Part shown: positions 19,979 to 28,060 of the stretch, one piece after another | Numbering within the stretch: position 1 is the first letter of the stretch | Layout: each line of letters begins with the position of its first letter | Source of the DNA: Anderseniella sp. | GTDB taxonomy: Bacteria; Pseudomonadota; Alphaproteobacteria; Rhizobiales; Aestuariivirgaceae | Assembly (NCBI GenBank): GCA_028289645.1 | Contig: JANQOK010000016.1 | Location: 310,001 to 374,000 of the forward strand | Reading direction: 5' to 3' | DNA length: 64,000 nucleotides | Notes under the pieces: model-generated | Told to the model about the DNA's origin: nothing | Seen by the model: only the letters and a program-made list of their open reading frames with translations | Databases searched by the model: none | Made by a program: the position numbers and the translations under genes

Positions 19979-20602
19979 ATGCCGTTCAATACCATCATAT
20001 TCGATTTTGATGGCGTCCTGTCCGCCTATGACCGGCCGGCAAGGCTTGCAGACATCTCGCGCATCACCGGCCTTGATGCCGCAACCGTGCTGGAGCGTAT
20101 CTGGGGATCAGGCTTCGAAGATGCTGCCGATAGCGGCAAGTGCGCGGACGATGCCGCCTATCTCAAGGGGTTCAACGAGCATCTGGGGTTTCAGCTCAGC
20201 CGCGACCAGTGGATTGCCAGCCGAGCTGCCGCCATGCAGCACTGGCCGGACATGCATGAACTGGCTACAAGCTTGGAGGCACACTGCAAGCTGGCCATGC
20301 TGACCAACAATGGTCCGCTCACCAAAATCGTTTTTGACCGGCTCGCGCCTGAAACCGCGAAACTGTTCGGCGACAGGGCGTTCTTCTCATGTGACTTCGG
20401 CACCAAGAAACCGGACCGGAAAATCTTTGAGCAGGTTGCAGACAGGCTCGGCAGCAAGCCGGCGCACTGCATTTTCATCGATGACAAGCAACGCCACTGC
20501 GACGGTGCCTCGGGGGCCGGCATGACGGGCATCCGGTTCACCGGAATCGATGACCTGAAGAGCCGGCTGGAACAGCTCGGTGTGATGAAGGGCTCTGCAT
20601 GA
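19979..20602 (+). CDS. HAD family hydrolase
   Basis: This 207-residue haloacid dehalogenase-superfamily protein has all four motifs: nucleophile Asp in IIFDFDGVL, Thr in AMLTNNGPL, Lys in GTKKPDRKIF, and the acidic pair in CIFIDDKQRH. A helical cap lies between motifs I and II. It is probably a small-molecule phosphatase; the substrate cannot be told. It starts six bases after tldD and overlaps the MATE gene by four bases. Confidence 0.88.
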   Translation: MPFNTIIFDFDGVLSAYDRPARLADISRITGLDAATVLERIWGSGFEDAADSGKCADDAAYLKGFNEHLGFQLSRDQWIASRAAAMQHWPDMHELATSLEAHCKLAMLTNNGPLTKIVFDRLAPETAKLFGDRAFFSCDFGTKKPDRKIFEQVADRLGSKPAHCIFIDDKQRHCDGASGAGMTGIRFTGIDDLKSRLEQLGVMKGSA

Positions 20603-21972
20603 GCGTCGTCCCCAACGGCACCGCGATCGGCGCGCGGTTCACCACCGGCTCCACCATGCGGCACGTGGTTGTCATGACTGCGACCAGTGCCGTCGGCCTG
20701 ATGGCGATGTTCCTGGTTGACCTGGCTGACTTGTGGTTCCTGACCCTGTTGAACCAGATCCAGATCACGGCCGCCATCGGGTTTGCCGGTACCATCGTGT
20801 TCTCAAACCTGTCGGTCGGGCTTGGCCTGGCGATTGCCGCCGGCGCGCTGGTCGCGCAGGCCATGGGGCGCGGCGATGAAGACAAGGCGCGCGAGACCGC
20901 ATCTGCCGCCTTGTGCCTGAGCCTGCTCACGGGATTGGTCGTTGCTATTGCCATCGTGGTGCTTGCCCGGCCAATGCTGGCGGTTCTGGGGGCATCGGGC
21001 GAAGCGCTTGAACTGGCCCGGTCCTACCTGATTGTCATCGCGCCCGGTTTCCTGCTGCTGGCCGGTGCCATCTCGGTCAGTTTCGTCCTGCGCGCCATCG
21101 GCGATCCGCGGCGCGCCATGTATGTCACGCTGGTGACGGCCATCACCAATGCGGTGCTGGATCCGATTTTCATTTTCTGGATGGACCTCGGCATTTCAGG
21201 CGCGGCACTGGCCACAGTGTTTGCCAACCTGTTTTCCTTTGCCATCGGATTGCATGCCCTGCACCGCCATCACCAGTTCCTGGTGCGGCCGCGGATTGCA
21301 TCCATCCGGGAAAACCTGCGTCCGATCATGCGGATTGCGCTGCCGGCAATCGCCACCCAGCTGGCCACGCCGTTTGCCATTGCCTACATGACCCGCATAA
21401 CGGCAACTTTCGGCGACGATGCGGTCGCCGCCGTTGCGGTCATCAACCGGCTGGTGCCGGTGGCATTCGGGGTCATCTTCTCCCTGTCAGGCGCGGTCGG
21501 CCCGATCATCGGACAGAACTACGGTGCCGGAAAGCTCGATCGGGTCAGCCAGACACTCAAGGACGCCATGATATTCTCGGGCCTCTACACCATCGCCGTC
21601 AGCATCGTGCTGCTGGCGGTTGCCGGACAGATGCCGGCCTGGTTCAGCGCAACGCCGGCGGCGGCGGAACTGATCACCTTCTATTACACATTCATCGCCA
21701 TCACCTGGGCATTTTCGGGAGCACAATTCGTGGCACAAGCCGCATTCAACAATCTTGACCGTCCGAAATGGTCGATGTGGTTCAACTGGGGCAAGTCGAC
21801 CATCGGCACCATACCGCTGCTGCATCTGGGCGCCGCCTGGGGCGGTGCGACCGGCGTGCTTGTCGGTCTTGGTGCAGTCAACATAGTATTCGGGCTGGCG
21901 GCCACCATCACCGCTTTCGCACTGGTCAGGACAATGGCCCTGCAGAGTCCGGTTACAGGAGGCGCCACATGA
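20599..21972 (+). CDS. MATE family efflux transporter
   Basis: This 457-residue polytopic membrane protein belongs to the MATE family of sodium- or proton-coupled multidrug exporters. It shows twelve helices in two similar halves, with family pieces such as FSNLSVGLGLAIAAGALVAQAMG and SGAVGPIIGQNYGAGKLDRV. The second half includes AYMTRITATFGDDAVAA. Substrate is unknown. Its ATG overlaps the HAD stop (ATGA) and its own stop overlaps the next gene in the same way. Confidence 0.9.
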   Translation: MSVVPNGTAIGARFTTGSTMRHVVVMTATSAVGLMAMFLVDLADLWFLTLLNQIQITAAIGFAGTIVFSNLSVGLGLAIAAGALVAQAMGRGDEDKARETASAALCLSLLTGLVVAIAIVVLARPMLAVLGASGEALELARSYLIVIAPGFLLLAGAISVSFVLRAIGDPRRAMYVTLVTAITNAVLDPIFIFWMDLGISGAALATVFANLFSFAIGLHALHRHHQFLVRPRIASIRENLRPIMRIALPAIATQLATPFAIAYMTRITATFGDDAVAAVAVINRLVPVAFGVIFSLSGAVGPIIGQNYGAGKLDRVSQTLKDAMIFSGLYTIAVSIVLLAVAGQMPAWFSATPAAAELITFYYTFIAITWAFSGAQFVAQAAFNNLDRPKWSMWFNWGKSTIGTIPLLHLGAAWGGATGVLVGLGAVNIVFGLAATITAFALVRTMALQSPVTGGAT

Positions 21973-22640
21973 GCGATCAGGCCAGCGAATTGATTGATAT
22001 CATACTGGCTGCAAACGACGGCAAGACCGCCGGCGCACTGGCGCTTGCCGGCGACTACAGCATTGATGCCGCAGAGAAGGCCCTGAAAACCCACATCCGC
22101 GAGATCGGGTCGAAAATGGCCGTCAAGGCGCGCGACGCTGAAGAGCTGGAGCTTCTGCTCGACGTCATCGAGGCCGGCGAGCATGACGACTACCTGACCA
22201 ATCCGGATGCCTTGCTGTCGCGCGAGGCAGTTGAGGAAGGCGAAGAGATCCTCACCCATGTGTACGGGTCGCTGGAACGGGCGCGAACCGTCTCGCGCTC
22301 CCTGCGCAAACCACACGGTATTAGCGAAGAGAAGATGGAGCGGATGATGACGCTGGCCGCCACCTTGTGTGTCGCCGCCCTCGTCAAGCGCGGTCAGCAG
22401 ACTTACCTGGCAGCTGATATGGGCAGCGTCACGTCGACCTTCATGTCGGAACTCGTCAAAGCCATCATCAAGGGCATCACCTATGTACCGGCCAAGCGCC
22501 GGCGGCGCCGCAACCGGGCAACTTACGCAAAATCATACAAGACCTCGAGCAAGCGCCGCCGGCAGCGCAAGCGTTCGCGGCGCAAGACAACTCCTGACCT
22601 GGCAGATGTGTTCGGGGAATTGCTGAAACGCGCAATATGA
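21969..22640 (+). CDS. DUF937-like protein with arginine-rich segment
   Basis: I do not recognise a named function. The 223-residue protein is soluble and helical in its first 170 residues. It then has a strongly basic stretch (about 176-207) with blocks AKRRRRRNRA and SSKRRRQRKRSRRK, and ends in PDLADVFGELLKRAI. That ending resembles the Leu-Asp-Asp repeats of the next gene, a DUF937 protein, and the GISEEKMERMMTLAATL region recalls DUF937 as well. ATG 21969 overlaps the MATE stop. The basic segment suggests binding to nucleic acid or another polyanion, which is inference. Confidence 0.7.
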   Translation: MSDQASELIDIILAANDGKTAGALALAGDYSIDAAEKALKTHIREIGSKMAVKARDAEELELLLDVIEAGEHDDYLTNPDALLSREAVEEGEEILTHVYGSLERARTVSRSLRKPHGISEEKMERMMTLAATLCVAALVKRGQQTYLAADMGSVTSTFMSELVKAIIKGITYVPAKRRRRRNRATYAKSYKTSSKRRRQRKRSRRKTTPDLADVFGELLKRAI

Positions 22641-22687
22641 TTAAAGTGGTTTTCGACGAGGGAGCTTTTTCAGAGTGAGTGAATGTA

Positions 22688-23518
22688 ATGAACATTGTTG
22701 AGATGATTGCCAGGTCCCACAACGGTCGGGGATTGGATGTGCTGGGCGGCCAGTTCGGGCTGTCACGCGAACAGACGCTGGCCGCCATCGCCGAGCTTGC
22801 TCCCATGGTCACGTCCGGTGTGCGCCGCAACACCCGGGAGCCGGACGGCATGGTGTCGCTGTTTGAGGCGCTGTCAGGCGGGCGTCACGAACGCTATCTG
22901 GAAGACGATGCGGCTGTTCAATATGACCAGGTGAAAAATGACGGCAATGCCATTCTCGGCCATCTGTTCGGGCGCAAGGAGGTCAGCCGCGAGGTCGCCA
23001 TGCAGGCGGCCGGCACGACCGGTATCGGCAGCGCGATCCTGAAGAAAATGCTGCCGGTGATCGCATCCATGGTGATGGGCGCCATTTTCAAACGCATGAC
23101 CGGCGGTGCGGCGGCTCCGGCCCCGCGTGGCGGATCAGGCGGCGGGCTTGGCGATATCATCGGCGATATTCTCGGCGGCGGCCGGAAACCACAGCCGCGC
23201 GGTAATCAGGGTGGCGGCCTGGAGGACATTCTCGGCGATATCCTCGGCGGTGGATCGGGCCGGCAGCGTTCACCGGCGCCGCAGCCGCAGCAAAGAGCGC
23301 CCTCGCCGGGTGGCGGCCTGGATGACCTGCTGCGCGACATTCTCGGGGGTGGTATGGGCGGCAGCACCAGACGCCAACGTCCGTCGTCTTACAATGACGA
23401 TGCCATTGGCCGCGGCCGCACCACGCTGGACGACATTCTCGGCGGCGACGCCCGAACCGGCTCGGGCAACGCCGCCGACGATCTGCTGGACTCAGTCAAT
23501 CGCAGGTTGGGGTACTGA
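22688..23518 (+). CDS. DUF937 protein with Gly-Leu-Asp-rich repeats
   Basis: The N-terminal 140 residues fit DUF937, with LGGQFGLSREQTLAAIAELAPM and a later AILKKMLPVIASMVMG segment. The C-terminal half is low-complexity with at least four copies of a unit like GGGLEDILGDILGGG, separated by Pro/Gln/Arg linkers, and ends DDLLDSVNRRLGY. Function is unknown. ATG 22688 is preferred; an in-frame GTG at 22679 would add three residues, and neither has a strong ribosome site. It lies 47 bases after a related basic protein, so the two probably work together. Confidence 0.75.
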   Translation: MNIVEMIARSHNGRGLDVLGGQFGLSREQTLAAIAELAPMVTSGVRRNTREPDGMVSLFEALSGGRHERYLEDDAAVQYDQVKNDGNAILGHLFGRKEVSREVAMQAAGTTGIGSAILKKMLPVIASMVMGAIFKRMTGGAAAPAPRGGSGGGLGDIIGDILGGGRKPQPRGNQGGGLEDILGDILGGGSGRQRSPAPQPQQRAPSPGGGLDDLLRDILGGGMGGSTRRQRPSSYNDDAIGRGRTTLDDILGGDARTGSGNAADDLLDSVNRRLGY

Positions 23519-23519
23519 T

Positions 23520-23547
23520 ACGGCGCTTAGCTGAAGGGCCGTTTTTT
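23520..23547 (+). terminator. possible terminator after DUF937 gene
   Basis: A short stem (23520-23524 with 23538-23542) precedes six T residues. It lies inside the 3' end of the convergent DUF1127 gene. The stem is weak. Confidence 0.35.
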
Positions 23548-23775
23548 GCGGCGGCGAAAAGCGGCGTTTTCCAGCTCCAGAGCCGCGTTCACGCTCAATG
23601 GCAGATGAGATGCCCAGATCACCTCGTCGCGCCTGACACCTATGTCGGCCAGCATCCGGTCATCCAGATCATGCAGGGCGCGAACCTTTGAGCGTGCGCG
23701 CCAGTTGCGCATCACGGTTGCAAATGAAAACCCGCTTTTGGCCGGGCGAACCTGTTGGATGGTGCAGTCGGTCAT
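23527..23775 (-). CDS. DUF1127 domain protein
   Basis: This 82-residue protein carries the DUF1127 (YjiS-like) helix pair, with NWRARSKVRALHDLDDRMLADIGVRRDE split as its core motif RALHDLDDRMLADIGV. It ends in a basic FRRRKKRPFS. Small DUF1127 proteins have been linked to RNA binding and to phosphate and carbon metabolism in other Alphaproteobacteria. CAGGAG lies upstream of the ATG at 23775. It is divergent from a LysR gene, which may regulate it. Confidence 0.85.
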   Translation of the reverse strand: MTDCTIQQVRPAKSGFSFATVMRNWRARSKVRALHDLDDRMLADIGVRRDEVIWASHLPLSVNAALELENAAFRRRKKRPFS

Positions 23776-23949
23776 GGCACTATTCTCCTGTTGGCGGAAA
23801 ACCGGCTGTTCCGGCCTTTCGCAGTAGGCCGCCGTGGCGCGGCGGAAATTGCAGTTCGTCTTGACTGTCTGCAATATGCAGGTTGACCTGTCATCAGTCC
23901 AACGAATAGTATTTATGACAATCATCAACAACATTGATGGAACTGCAAA

Positions 23950-24825
23950 ATGCTTCCCAACCTGGACGTCGACCTGCTGAAGACCTTTGCCGTATTGGCG
24001 GAAACCGGGAATTTCACCCGCACCGCAGAAGAAGTCGGCCGCACCCAGTCAGCGGTCTCAATGCAGATCAAGCGGCTGGAAGAGCTGGTTGGAAAACCGC
24101 TGATCTCCCGGGTCGGGCGGAGCAATTCGCTGACACCGGACGGCCAGATGATGCTCGACTATGCGCGGCGCATGATCCAGCTCAACGACGAGGCGATGAC
24201 GGTGTTCACCAAGCCGGAAATCACCGGTCATGTGCGGTTCGGCACGCCGGACGACTATGCCGACCGGATCCTGCCGGACGTGCTGGCGCGGTTTGCCAGA
24301 ACCAACCCAAAGGTGCAGGTGGATGTCGACTGCCGGGAAAGCCGCACCATGGTCGACATGGTCAATGCCGGTGACCTGGATCTGGCAATGATCACCTGCG
24401 AGTGCGACATTGCCAATGCCCAGGTGATCCGCTCCGAGCGCCTGTTCTGGGTAACGTCAACGCGTCACTCGGTTCATCGCAACGAGGTGTTGCCGGTGGC
24501 CCTGTCCCAATTCGGTTGTGCCTGGCGGCAAATGGCCCTGGACGGGCTTGAGGTCATTGGACGGCCGTATCGGCTGGCGTATGCCAGTTCCAATTCAGTG
24601 GCAATCACGTCCGCTGTGCTGGCCGGGCTGGCCATCGCGGCAATCCCTGAAATCTGCATGCGTCCCGGCATACGAGTGCTGACCGAGGCGGAAGGCTTCC
24701 CGCCGCTGGGCATGTTTGACATCGGTCTGATCAGGTCATCCAAATCGAACGCCGCCAGCGACAGCCTGGCCTGCCATATTGCTGAAGCAATGTGCCAGCT
24801 GACACCGGCCATTGCTGCAGAGTGA
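23950..24825 (+). CDS. LysR family transcriptional regulator (LrhA-like)
   Basis: The 291-residue product has a LysR winged helix at residues 6-65, with NFTRTAEEVGRTQSAVSMQI and KRLEELVGKPL, and an effector-binding domain after residue 90. The N-terminal sequence resembles LrhA/HexA-type regulators. The ligand is unknown. It is divergent from the DUF1127 gene with 174 bases between them, the usual arrangement for a LysR protein and its target. Confidence 0.9.
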   Translation: MLPNLDVDLLKTFAVLAETGNFTRTAEEVGRTQSAVSMQIKRLEELVGKPLISRVGRSNSLTPDGQMMLDYARRMIQLNDEAMTVFTKPEITGHVRFGTPDDYADRILPDVLARFARTNPKVQVDVDCRESRTMVDMVNAGDLDLAMITCECDIANAQVIRSERLFWVTSTRHSVHRNEVLPVALSQFGCAWRQMALDGLEVIGRPYRLAYASSNSVAITSAVLAGLAIAAIPEICMRPGIRVLTEAEGFPPLGMFDIGLIRSSKSNAASDSLACHIAEAMCQLTPAIAAE

Positions 24826-24838
24826 CCGGTCCGCTGTC

Positions 24839-25675
24839 TCAATTGCGAGTTGCGACAAGGACCGTCGGGTCAATCTGGCCATTGTCGAGGCCGGCAGCAT
24901 AGTTCTGAAACTTGTCGGCCGTGTTCGCGCCGGTCAACAGATGAAGACCGAGAGGCGCGGGCCCGTCCTGCTGCGCTGCCTTGGCGAAGGCTTTCTGAAA
25001 AAACTCTATGGCGAAGTCGCGCAGGCTCTCCAGCCTGACCACTTCAAAGCCTGCCATCTCGAGCAGCTCACTGGTCTCACCCGGCGTTTTGAGAAAACTG
25101 CTGACCTCGGTCTCAGCCCAGGGCACCGGGTATTGCAAACCCCCCTCAGACCCCTTCATGACGTCGAAAACACACAAGTGCGCGCGCGGTTTCAGAACGC
25201 GGGCAAGCTCCGAATAAAACCGGCCACGGTCGGCAATATTCATGGCGACATGGAAACTGACGGCGCCGTCGAACGTGTTGTTTTCAAACGGCATATCCAG
25301 CACGCTGCCGGTGTGGAAATCGCAGACTTCGGCCAGTCCGGTACGCTCGCTCAATGCCGTGGCCACTTCGACAAAACTGGCGGTGAGATCAATGCCGGTG
25401 ACCTGGCAGCCTTTCTCCTTTGCAAGGTAGCGCGCGGTGCCGCCGATCCCGCAACCGGCGTCAAGAACGTGAATGCCGGATATTTCGGGTGCCATGTCCA
25501 GGGCCATGAGCGTGGCGGCACGACCGGCGGTATGAAATTCGTCAACTGGCGCAAGCTCTTCAAGCGTAGGCGCATCCGGGTCTGCACCTGATGCCGTCAG
25601 TCCATTCACGATCGCGTCCAGCAGTCCGGCCTTGTGATAATGTGCGGAGACTTCATCTTCCAGTTGACGCTTCAT
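24839..25675 (-). CDS. class I SAM-dependent methyltransferase
   Basis: This 278-residue enzyme has the SAM-binding motif HVLDAGCGIGGTARYLA, then VTGIDLTASFVEVA, and FDGAVSFHVAMNIAD, with the hallmark ending of a small-molecule methyltransferase (LLTGANTADKFQNYAAGL). It resembles the group that includes sarcosine/dimethylglycine methyltransferases, but the substrate is not established. AAGGA lies before the ATG at 25675. It is convergent with the LysR gene, with 13 bases between them. Confidence 0.85.
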   Translation of the reverse strand: MKRQLEDEVSAHYHKAGLLDAIVNGLTASGADPDAPTLEELAPVDEFHTAGRAATLMALDMAPEISGIHVLDAGCGIGGTARYLAKEKGCQVTGIDLTASFVEVATALSERTGLAEVCDFHTGSVLDMPFENNTFDGAVSFHVAMNIADRGRFYSELARVLKPRAHLCVFDVMKGSEGGLQYPVPWAETEVSSFLKTPGETSELLEMAGFEVVRLESLRDFAIEFFQKAFAKAAQQDGPAPLGLHLLTGANTADKFQNYAAGLDNGQIDPTVLVATRN

Positions 25676-25827
25676 ATTTACAGTTCCTTGTCCGGCCGAC
25701 CTGCATGCAACCGGCATCGATGCGGGATGAACCGGATGGCAGCGCATCAGAAACAGTATACTGCGAAAGACTGACGCTTCCAATCATCAGGAGTCGGGCA
25801 TGGGTCGGCGTGGGTTCCCAAAGCCGA

Positions 25828-25856
25828 TTGACAAATCGATCATCCGATCATTAAAA
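25828..25856 (+). promoter_or_regulatory. sigma-70-type promoter of the cobalamin riboswitch transcript
   Basis: A perfect -35 box TTGACA (25828-25833) is followed after 17 bases by TTAAAA (25851-25856). Transcription would start near 25863, about 37 bases before the conserved riboswitch core. A ten-base direct repeat GGTTCCCAAA flanks the box pair, at 25813 and 25868. Confidence 0.65.
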
Positions 25857-25884
25857 ATTCAATCGATGGTTCCCAAACCGCTGA

Positions 25885-26055
25885 GTCGGCGCGGGACTTA
25901 AAAGGGAATACGGTGCGGTCGGCGAAAGCCGGTCAAGTCCGTGACTGCCCCCGCAACTGTAGGCGGTGAGCCAATCCGAAATATGCCACTGGGCGCAAGC
26001 GCCCGGGAAGGTTCGGAAAGGTGTAGACCCGCAAGTCAGGAGACCTGCCATCGCA
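25885..26055 (+). ncRNA. cobalamin (B12) riboswitch
   Basis: This region has the conserved adenosylcobalamin riboswitch core. Its parts in order are AAAAGGGAATACGGTGC (25900-25916), CCCCGCAACTGTAGGCGG (about 25949-25966), the GCCACTGGGCGCAAGCGCCC element with its GC hairpin (25985-26004), and the B12 box GCAAGTCAGGAGACCTGCC (26031-26049). Downstream, a GC-rich hairpin (about 26069-26086) sits right before the ribosome site AAGGAG at 26088. That points to control of translation. The only genes after it on this strand are a 23-residue ORF and a 100-residue ORF. Confidence 0.93.
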
Positions 26056-26099
26056 ACTCAACTCAACCCGGGCGGGGTGCCCCGGCAAGGAGCATTGTG

Positions 26100-26171
26100 A
26101 TGACAGACCGGCACCGCCGAGACAGCAGAGAATGCCCGCGTCAGCCCCGCCCAGCGCGGAGGGCGCCATGA
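26100..26171 (+). CDS. 23-residue ORF directly under the cobalamin riboswitch
   Basis: The ATG at 26100 is the first start after the riboswitch and has the best ribosome site there (AAGGAG, seven bases upstream). The peptide begins MTDRHRRDSRECPRQP and ends RRAP. It is rich in Arg and Pro and resembles no family I know. Its TGA overlaps the ATG of the next ORF (ATGA). It may be a leader peptide that couples riboswitch control to the next gene, or simply a translated lead-in. Confidence 0.5.
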   Translation: MTDRHRRDSRECPRQPRPARRAP

Positions 26172-26470
26172 CACTTGACCGAATACTTCACAGACTTCAG
26201 CTGCAACACACCGAGCCGTGCCGGGTGACCGAGTTCGGACACCTCGGCTTCATGGAGTGGCTCGGTTCGCTGCCCGCCGACAGCGATTACAATCAGCAAG
26301 CCATGATGGCATACGAAAGGGCGTTGCCGTTGAGGCGGCAGGCCCCGGCGGTAGCGGTATTCTGCGACCTGCTGGTTGCCTCCACCCGGATGCCTCCTCG
26401 GCCACTGGACGTCTGTCTGCCCAGCCCGCACCGGCGCGGCGGCGCCCGAGGCCGGCGGATGCTGCACTAA
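26168..26470 (+). CDS. hypothetical protein controlled by the cobalamin riboswitch
   Basis: I do not recognise this 100-residue protein. It begins MTLDRILHRLQLQHTEPCRV, has a hydrophobic-aromatic segment EFGHLGFMEWLGSLP, then a helix around AVAVFCDLLVAS, and ends with a basic PHRRGGARGRRMLH. There is no signal peptide or clear membrane helix. GGAGGG lies four to five bases before the ATG; an in-frame ATG at 26132 has no such site. The riboswitch position suggests a job in cobalamin or cobalt uptake, biosynthesis or B12-independent metabolism, but the sequence gives no more. A convergent LysR gene follows after 41 bases. Confidence 0.65.
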   Translation: MTLDRILHRLQLQHTEPCRVTEFGHLGFMEWLGSLPADSDYNQQAMMAYERALPLRRQAPAVAVFCDLLVASTRMPPRPLDVCLPSPHRRGGARGRRMLH

Positions 26471-26511
26471 AGTGCAAGTGCCTGAGCGTTGCGGACCGGC
26501 CGATAAGCTGC

Positions 26512-27387
26512 TCAACCGGCGAGATGATCAATCAGATGCCGTGTCAGTCCGTGTTTCGGCGCGTTGTGCGGCCATACGGCATAAATTCCTATGTCCTCCA
26601 CGTGCCAGTCGGGAAGAACATACTCCATCACCCCGGCCCGGACACCATCTTCGGCGAGGAAGTCCGGGACGAAAGCGAGGCCGGCACCGGCGCGGGCAAA
26701 CTGATACAGCGCGTTGGCATCGTTGACGCTGATGCGTGAGGTAGGTTTCAGGGTTATAGTTTTGTGTCCGGCTTTCCGGAACTTTGGCCGCCTGGCCGTG
26801 ACCGGGGACAGGTCGAGCCAGTCCCAGTCGTTCAGGTCCGCAGGCGATCCTGGCCTGGGCCGGTTGGCGAGATAGGATCTGGCGGCGATCAGCCGGCGAT
26901 TCACACTGCCGAGCTTGCGGGTGATGAGAGCGCTGTCCTTGAGCCAGCCCATGCGAATGGCGAGGTCGAATCCGTCTCCAATCAGATTCTTGCGGGTATC
27001 GGAAAAATCCACCGACAGCTGCACGTTGCGATTGGCGACCAGGAAACCGGCAATCTGGTCCGCCAGTTTAGAGCGCGCCAGCACTGCCGGCATTGTAATG
27101 CGCAGTTCCCCGGCTGGCTCGCCAGCCTGATCGGAAACGGACTGCAGCCCGTGTTCAGCCGCATCAAGCATGGCACGGGCCGATGACAGCAGCCGCTCGC
27201 CGTCGCGCGTCAGCGACAGCCTGCGTGTTGACCGGTAAATCAGCGCGGTTCCAAGCCGCTTTTCCAAGTCGGATACCTGCTGGCTCACAACCGACGGAGA
27301 CAAATTCATCGCCCGCGCCGCCGCCCGGAACGAGCCGTGGTCGATTGTCCTGGCGAAAATCGCCATCTGGCGAAGTTGATCTATCAT
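26512..27387 (-). CDS. LysR family transcriptional regulator (CrgA-like)
   Basis: The 291-residue protein has a LysR helix-turn-helix at residues 9-58 (GSFRAAARAMNLSPSVVSQQ then VSDLEKRLGTALIYRSTRRL) and the effector domain typical of the CrgA/DsdC-like branch, with GFDLAIRMGWLKDSALITRK and PTSRISVNDANALYQFARAG. It is divergent from the NTF2-like and cupin genes, which are its probable targets. The ligand is unknown. Confidence 0.9.
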   Translation of the reverse strand: MIDQLRQMAIFARTIDHGSFRAAARAMNLSPSVVSQQVSDLEKRLGTALIYRSTRRLSLTRDGERLLSSARAMLDAAEHGLQSVSDQAGEPAGELRITMPAVLARSKLADQIAGFLVANRNVQLSVDFSDTRKNLIGDGFDLAIRMGWLKDSALITRKLGSVNRRLIAARSYLANRPRPGSPADLNDWDWLDLSPVTARRPKFRKAGHKTITLKPTSRISVNDANALYQFARAGAGLAFVPDFLAEDGVRAGVMEYVLPDWHVEDIGIYAVWPHNAPKHGLTRHLIDHLAG

Positions 27388-27392
27388 GTAAT

Positions 27393-27409
27393 ATTCCCGA
27401 ACAATGAAT
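27393..27409. promoter_or_regulatory. candidate LysR binding site
   Basis: An inverted ATTC-N9-GAAT motif matches the T-N11-A pattern of LysR operators and lies six bases before the LysR start, in the region shared with the divergent NTF2-like gene. Confidence 0.35.
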
Positions 27410-27518
27410 TTCGATTATTCCATCTTATCATTTAATTTTCGGTCGTCCATCTTGCCGGGCAAGGACGCTGCATCGGCAATGCCCCGATCAGCGGTTCCGG
27501 GAAACCAGGAGAGAGAAG

Positions 27519-27998
27519 ATGATGAAACTCAAAGTACTATTGGCCGCCCTGGCTCTGCTTGTCATGCCAGTGACAAACGCTGCCATGGCGGACGACAAGG
27601 CGCTTGTTCAGACCTTTTATGACTTTCTGAGCAACCCGACATCCAAGGACCACGCTGACGCTTTCCGCTCCGCGACAACAGCCGGTTGGGGCAGCATTGG
27701 CGACTATTCAGGCAAGGTCAAAACCCGTGACGCCTTCATCGGTCAGGTTGGCGGTTTCGGCAAGCTGATCCCGGACCTGAACTGGGCCGTGGAGGAAATG
27801 ATCCAGGACGGTGACCGTGTTGTTGTCCGGGGCCGTGCTTCCGGCACTCCCGGCGGTCCCCTGTTTGGCGTAGATGGCAAAGGCAAGGGGTTCGATATCA
27901 TGTCGATTGACATTCACACCATCGAGGGCGGCAAGATCGCCCGCACATACCATGTTGAAGACTGGGCCGGCGCACTTCGCCAATTGAGTGCCAAGTAA
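27519..27998 (+). CDS. exported NTF2-like (SnoaL/ester cyclase family) protein
   Basis: This 159-residue protein has a signal peptide (cleavage near Ala24) and an NTF2-like fold of the SnoaL-like ester cyclase family. Core pieces are ALVQTFYDFLSNP, the helix around FRSATTAGWGSIGDYSG, and the strand pair VEEMIQDGDRVVVRGRASGT with IEGGKIARTYHVEDW. Export is unusual for catalytic SnoaL enzymes, so a binding or small-molecule role is possible. A purine-rich ribosome site (GGAGAGAGAAG) precedes the ATG. Confidence 0.8.
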   Translation: MMKLKVLLAALALLVMPVTNAAMADDKALVQTFYDFLSNPTSKDHADAFRSATTAGWGSIGDYSGKVKTRDAFIGQVGGFGKLIPDLNWAVEEMIQDGDRVVVRGRASGTPGGPLFGVDGKGKGFDIMSIDIHTIEGGKIARTYHVEDWAGALRQLSAK

Positions 27999-28008
27999 AC
28001 CGCCAAAT

Positions 28009-28040
28009 ACGGGCCGGACAATCGTGAGCCGGCCCGTTTC
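28009..28040 (+). terminator. hairpin between NTF2-like and cupin genes
   Basis: Perfect nine-base arms ACGGGCCGG (28009-28017) and CCGGCCCGT (28029-28037) enclose an 11-base loop, with only three T residues following. It may be a partial terminator between the two genes. Confidence 0.5.
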
Positions 28041-28060
28041 TCCGGAAAAGGACATTCACA

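Noticed and set aside
23100..23520. Repeats in the DUF937 gene as a possible CRISPR or VNTR
   Set aside because: The repeats are imperfect and follow codon units of a Gly-Leu-Asp protein; there are no uniform spacers.
26141..26515. A 124-residue minus-strand frame opposite the riboswitch-controlled ORF
   Set aside because: The plus frame has the riboswitch, a GGAGG site and ATGA coupling. The minus frame has none.
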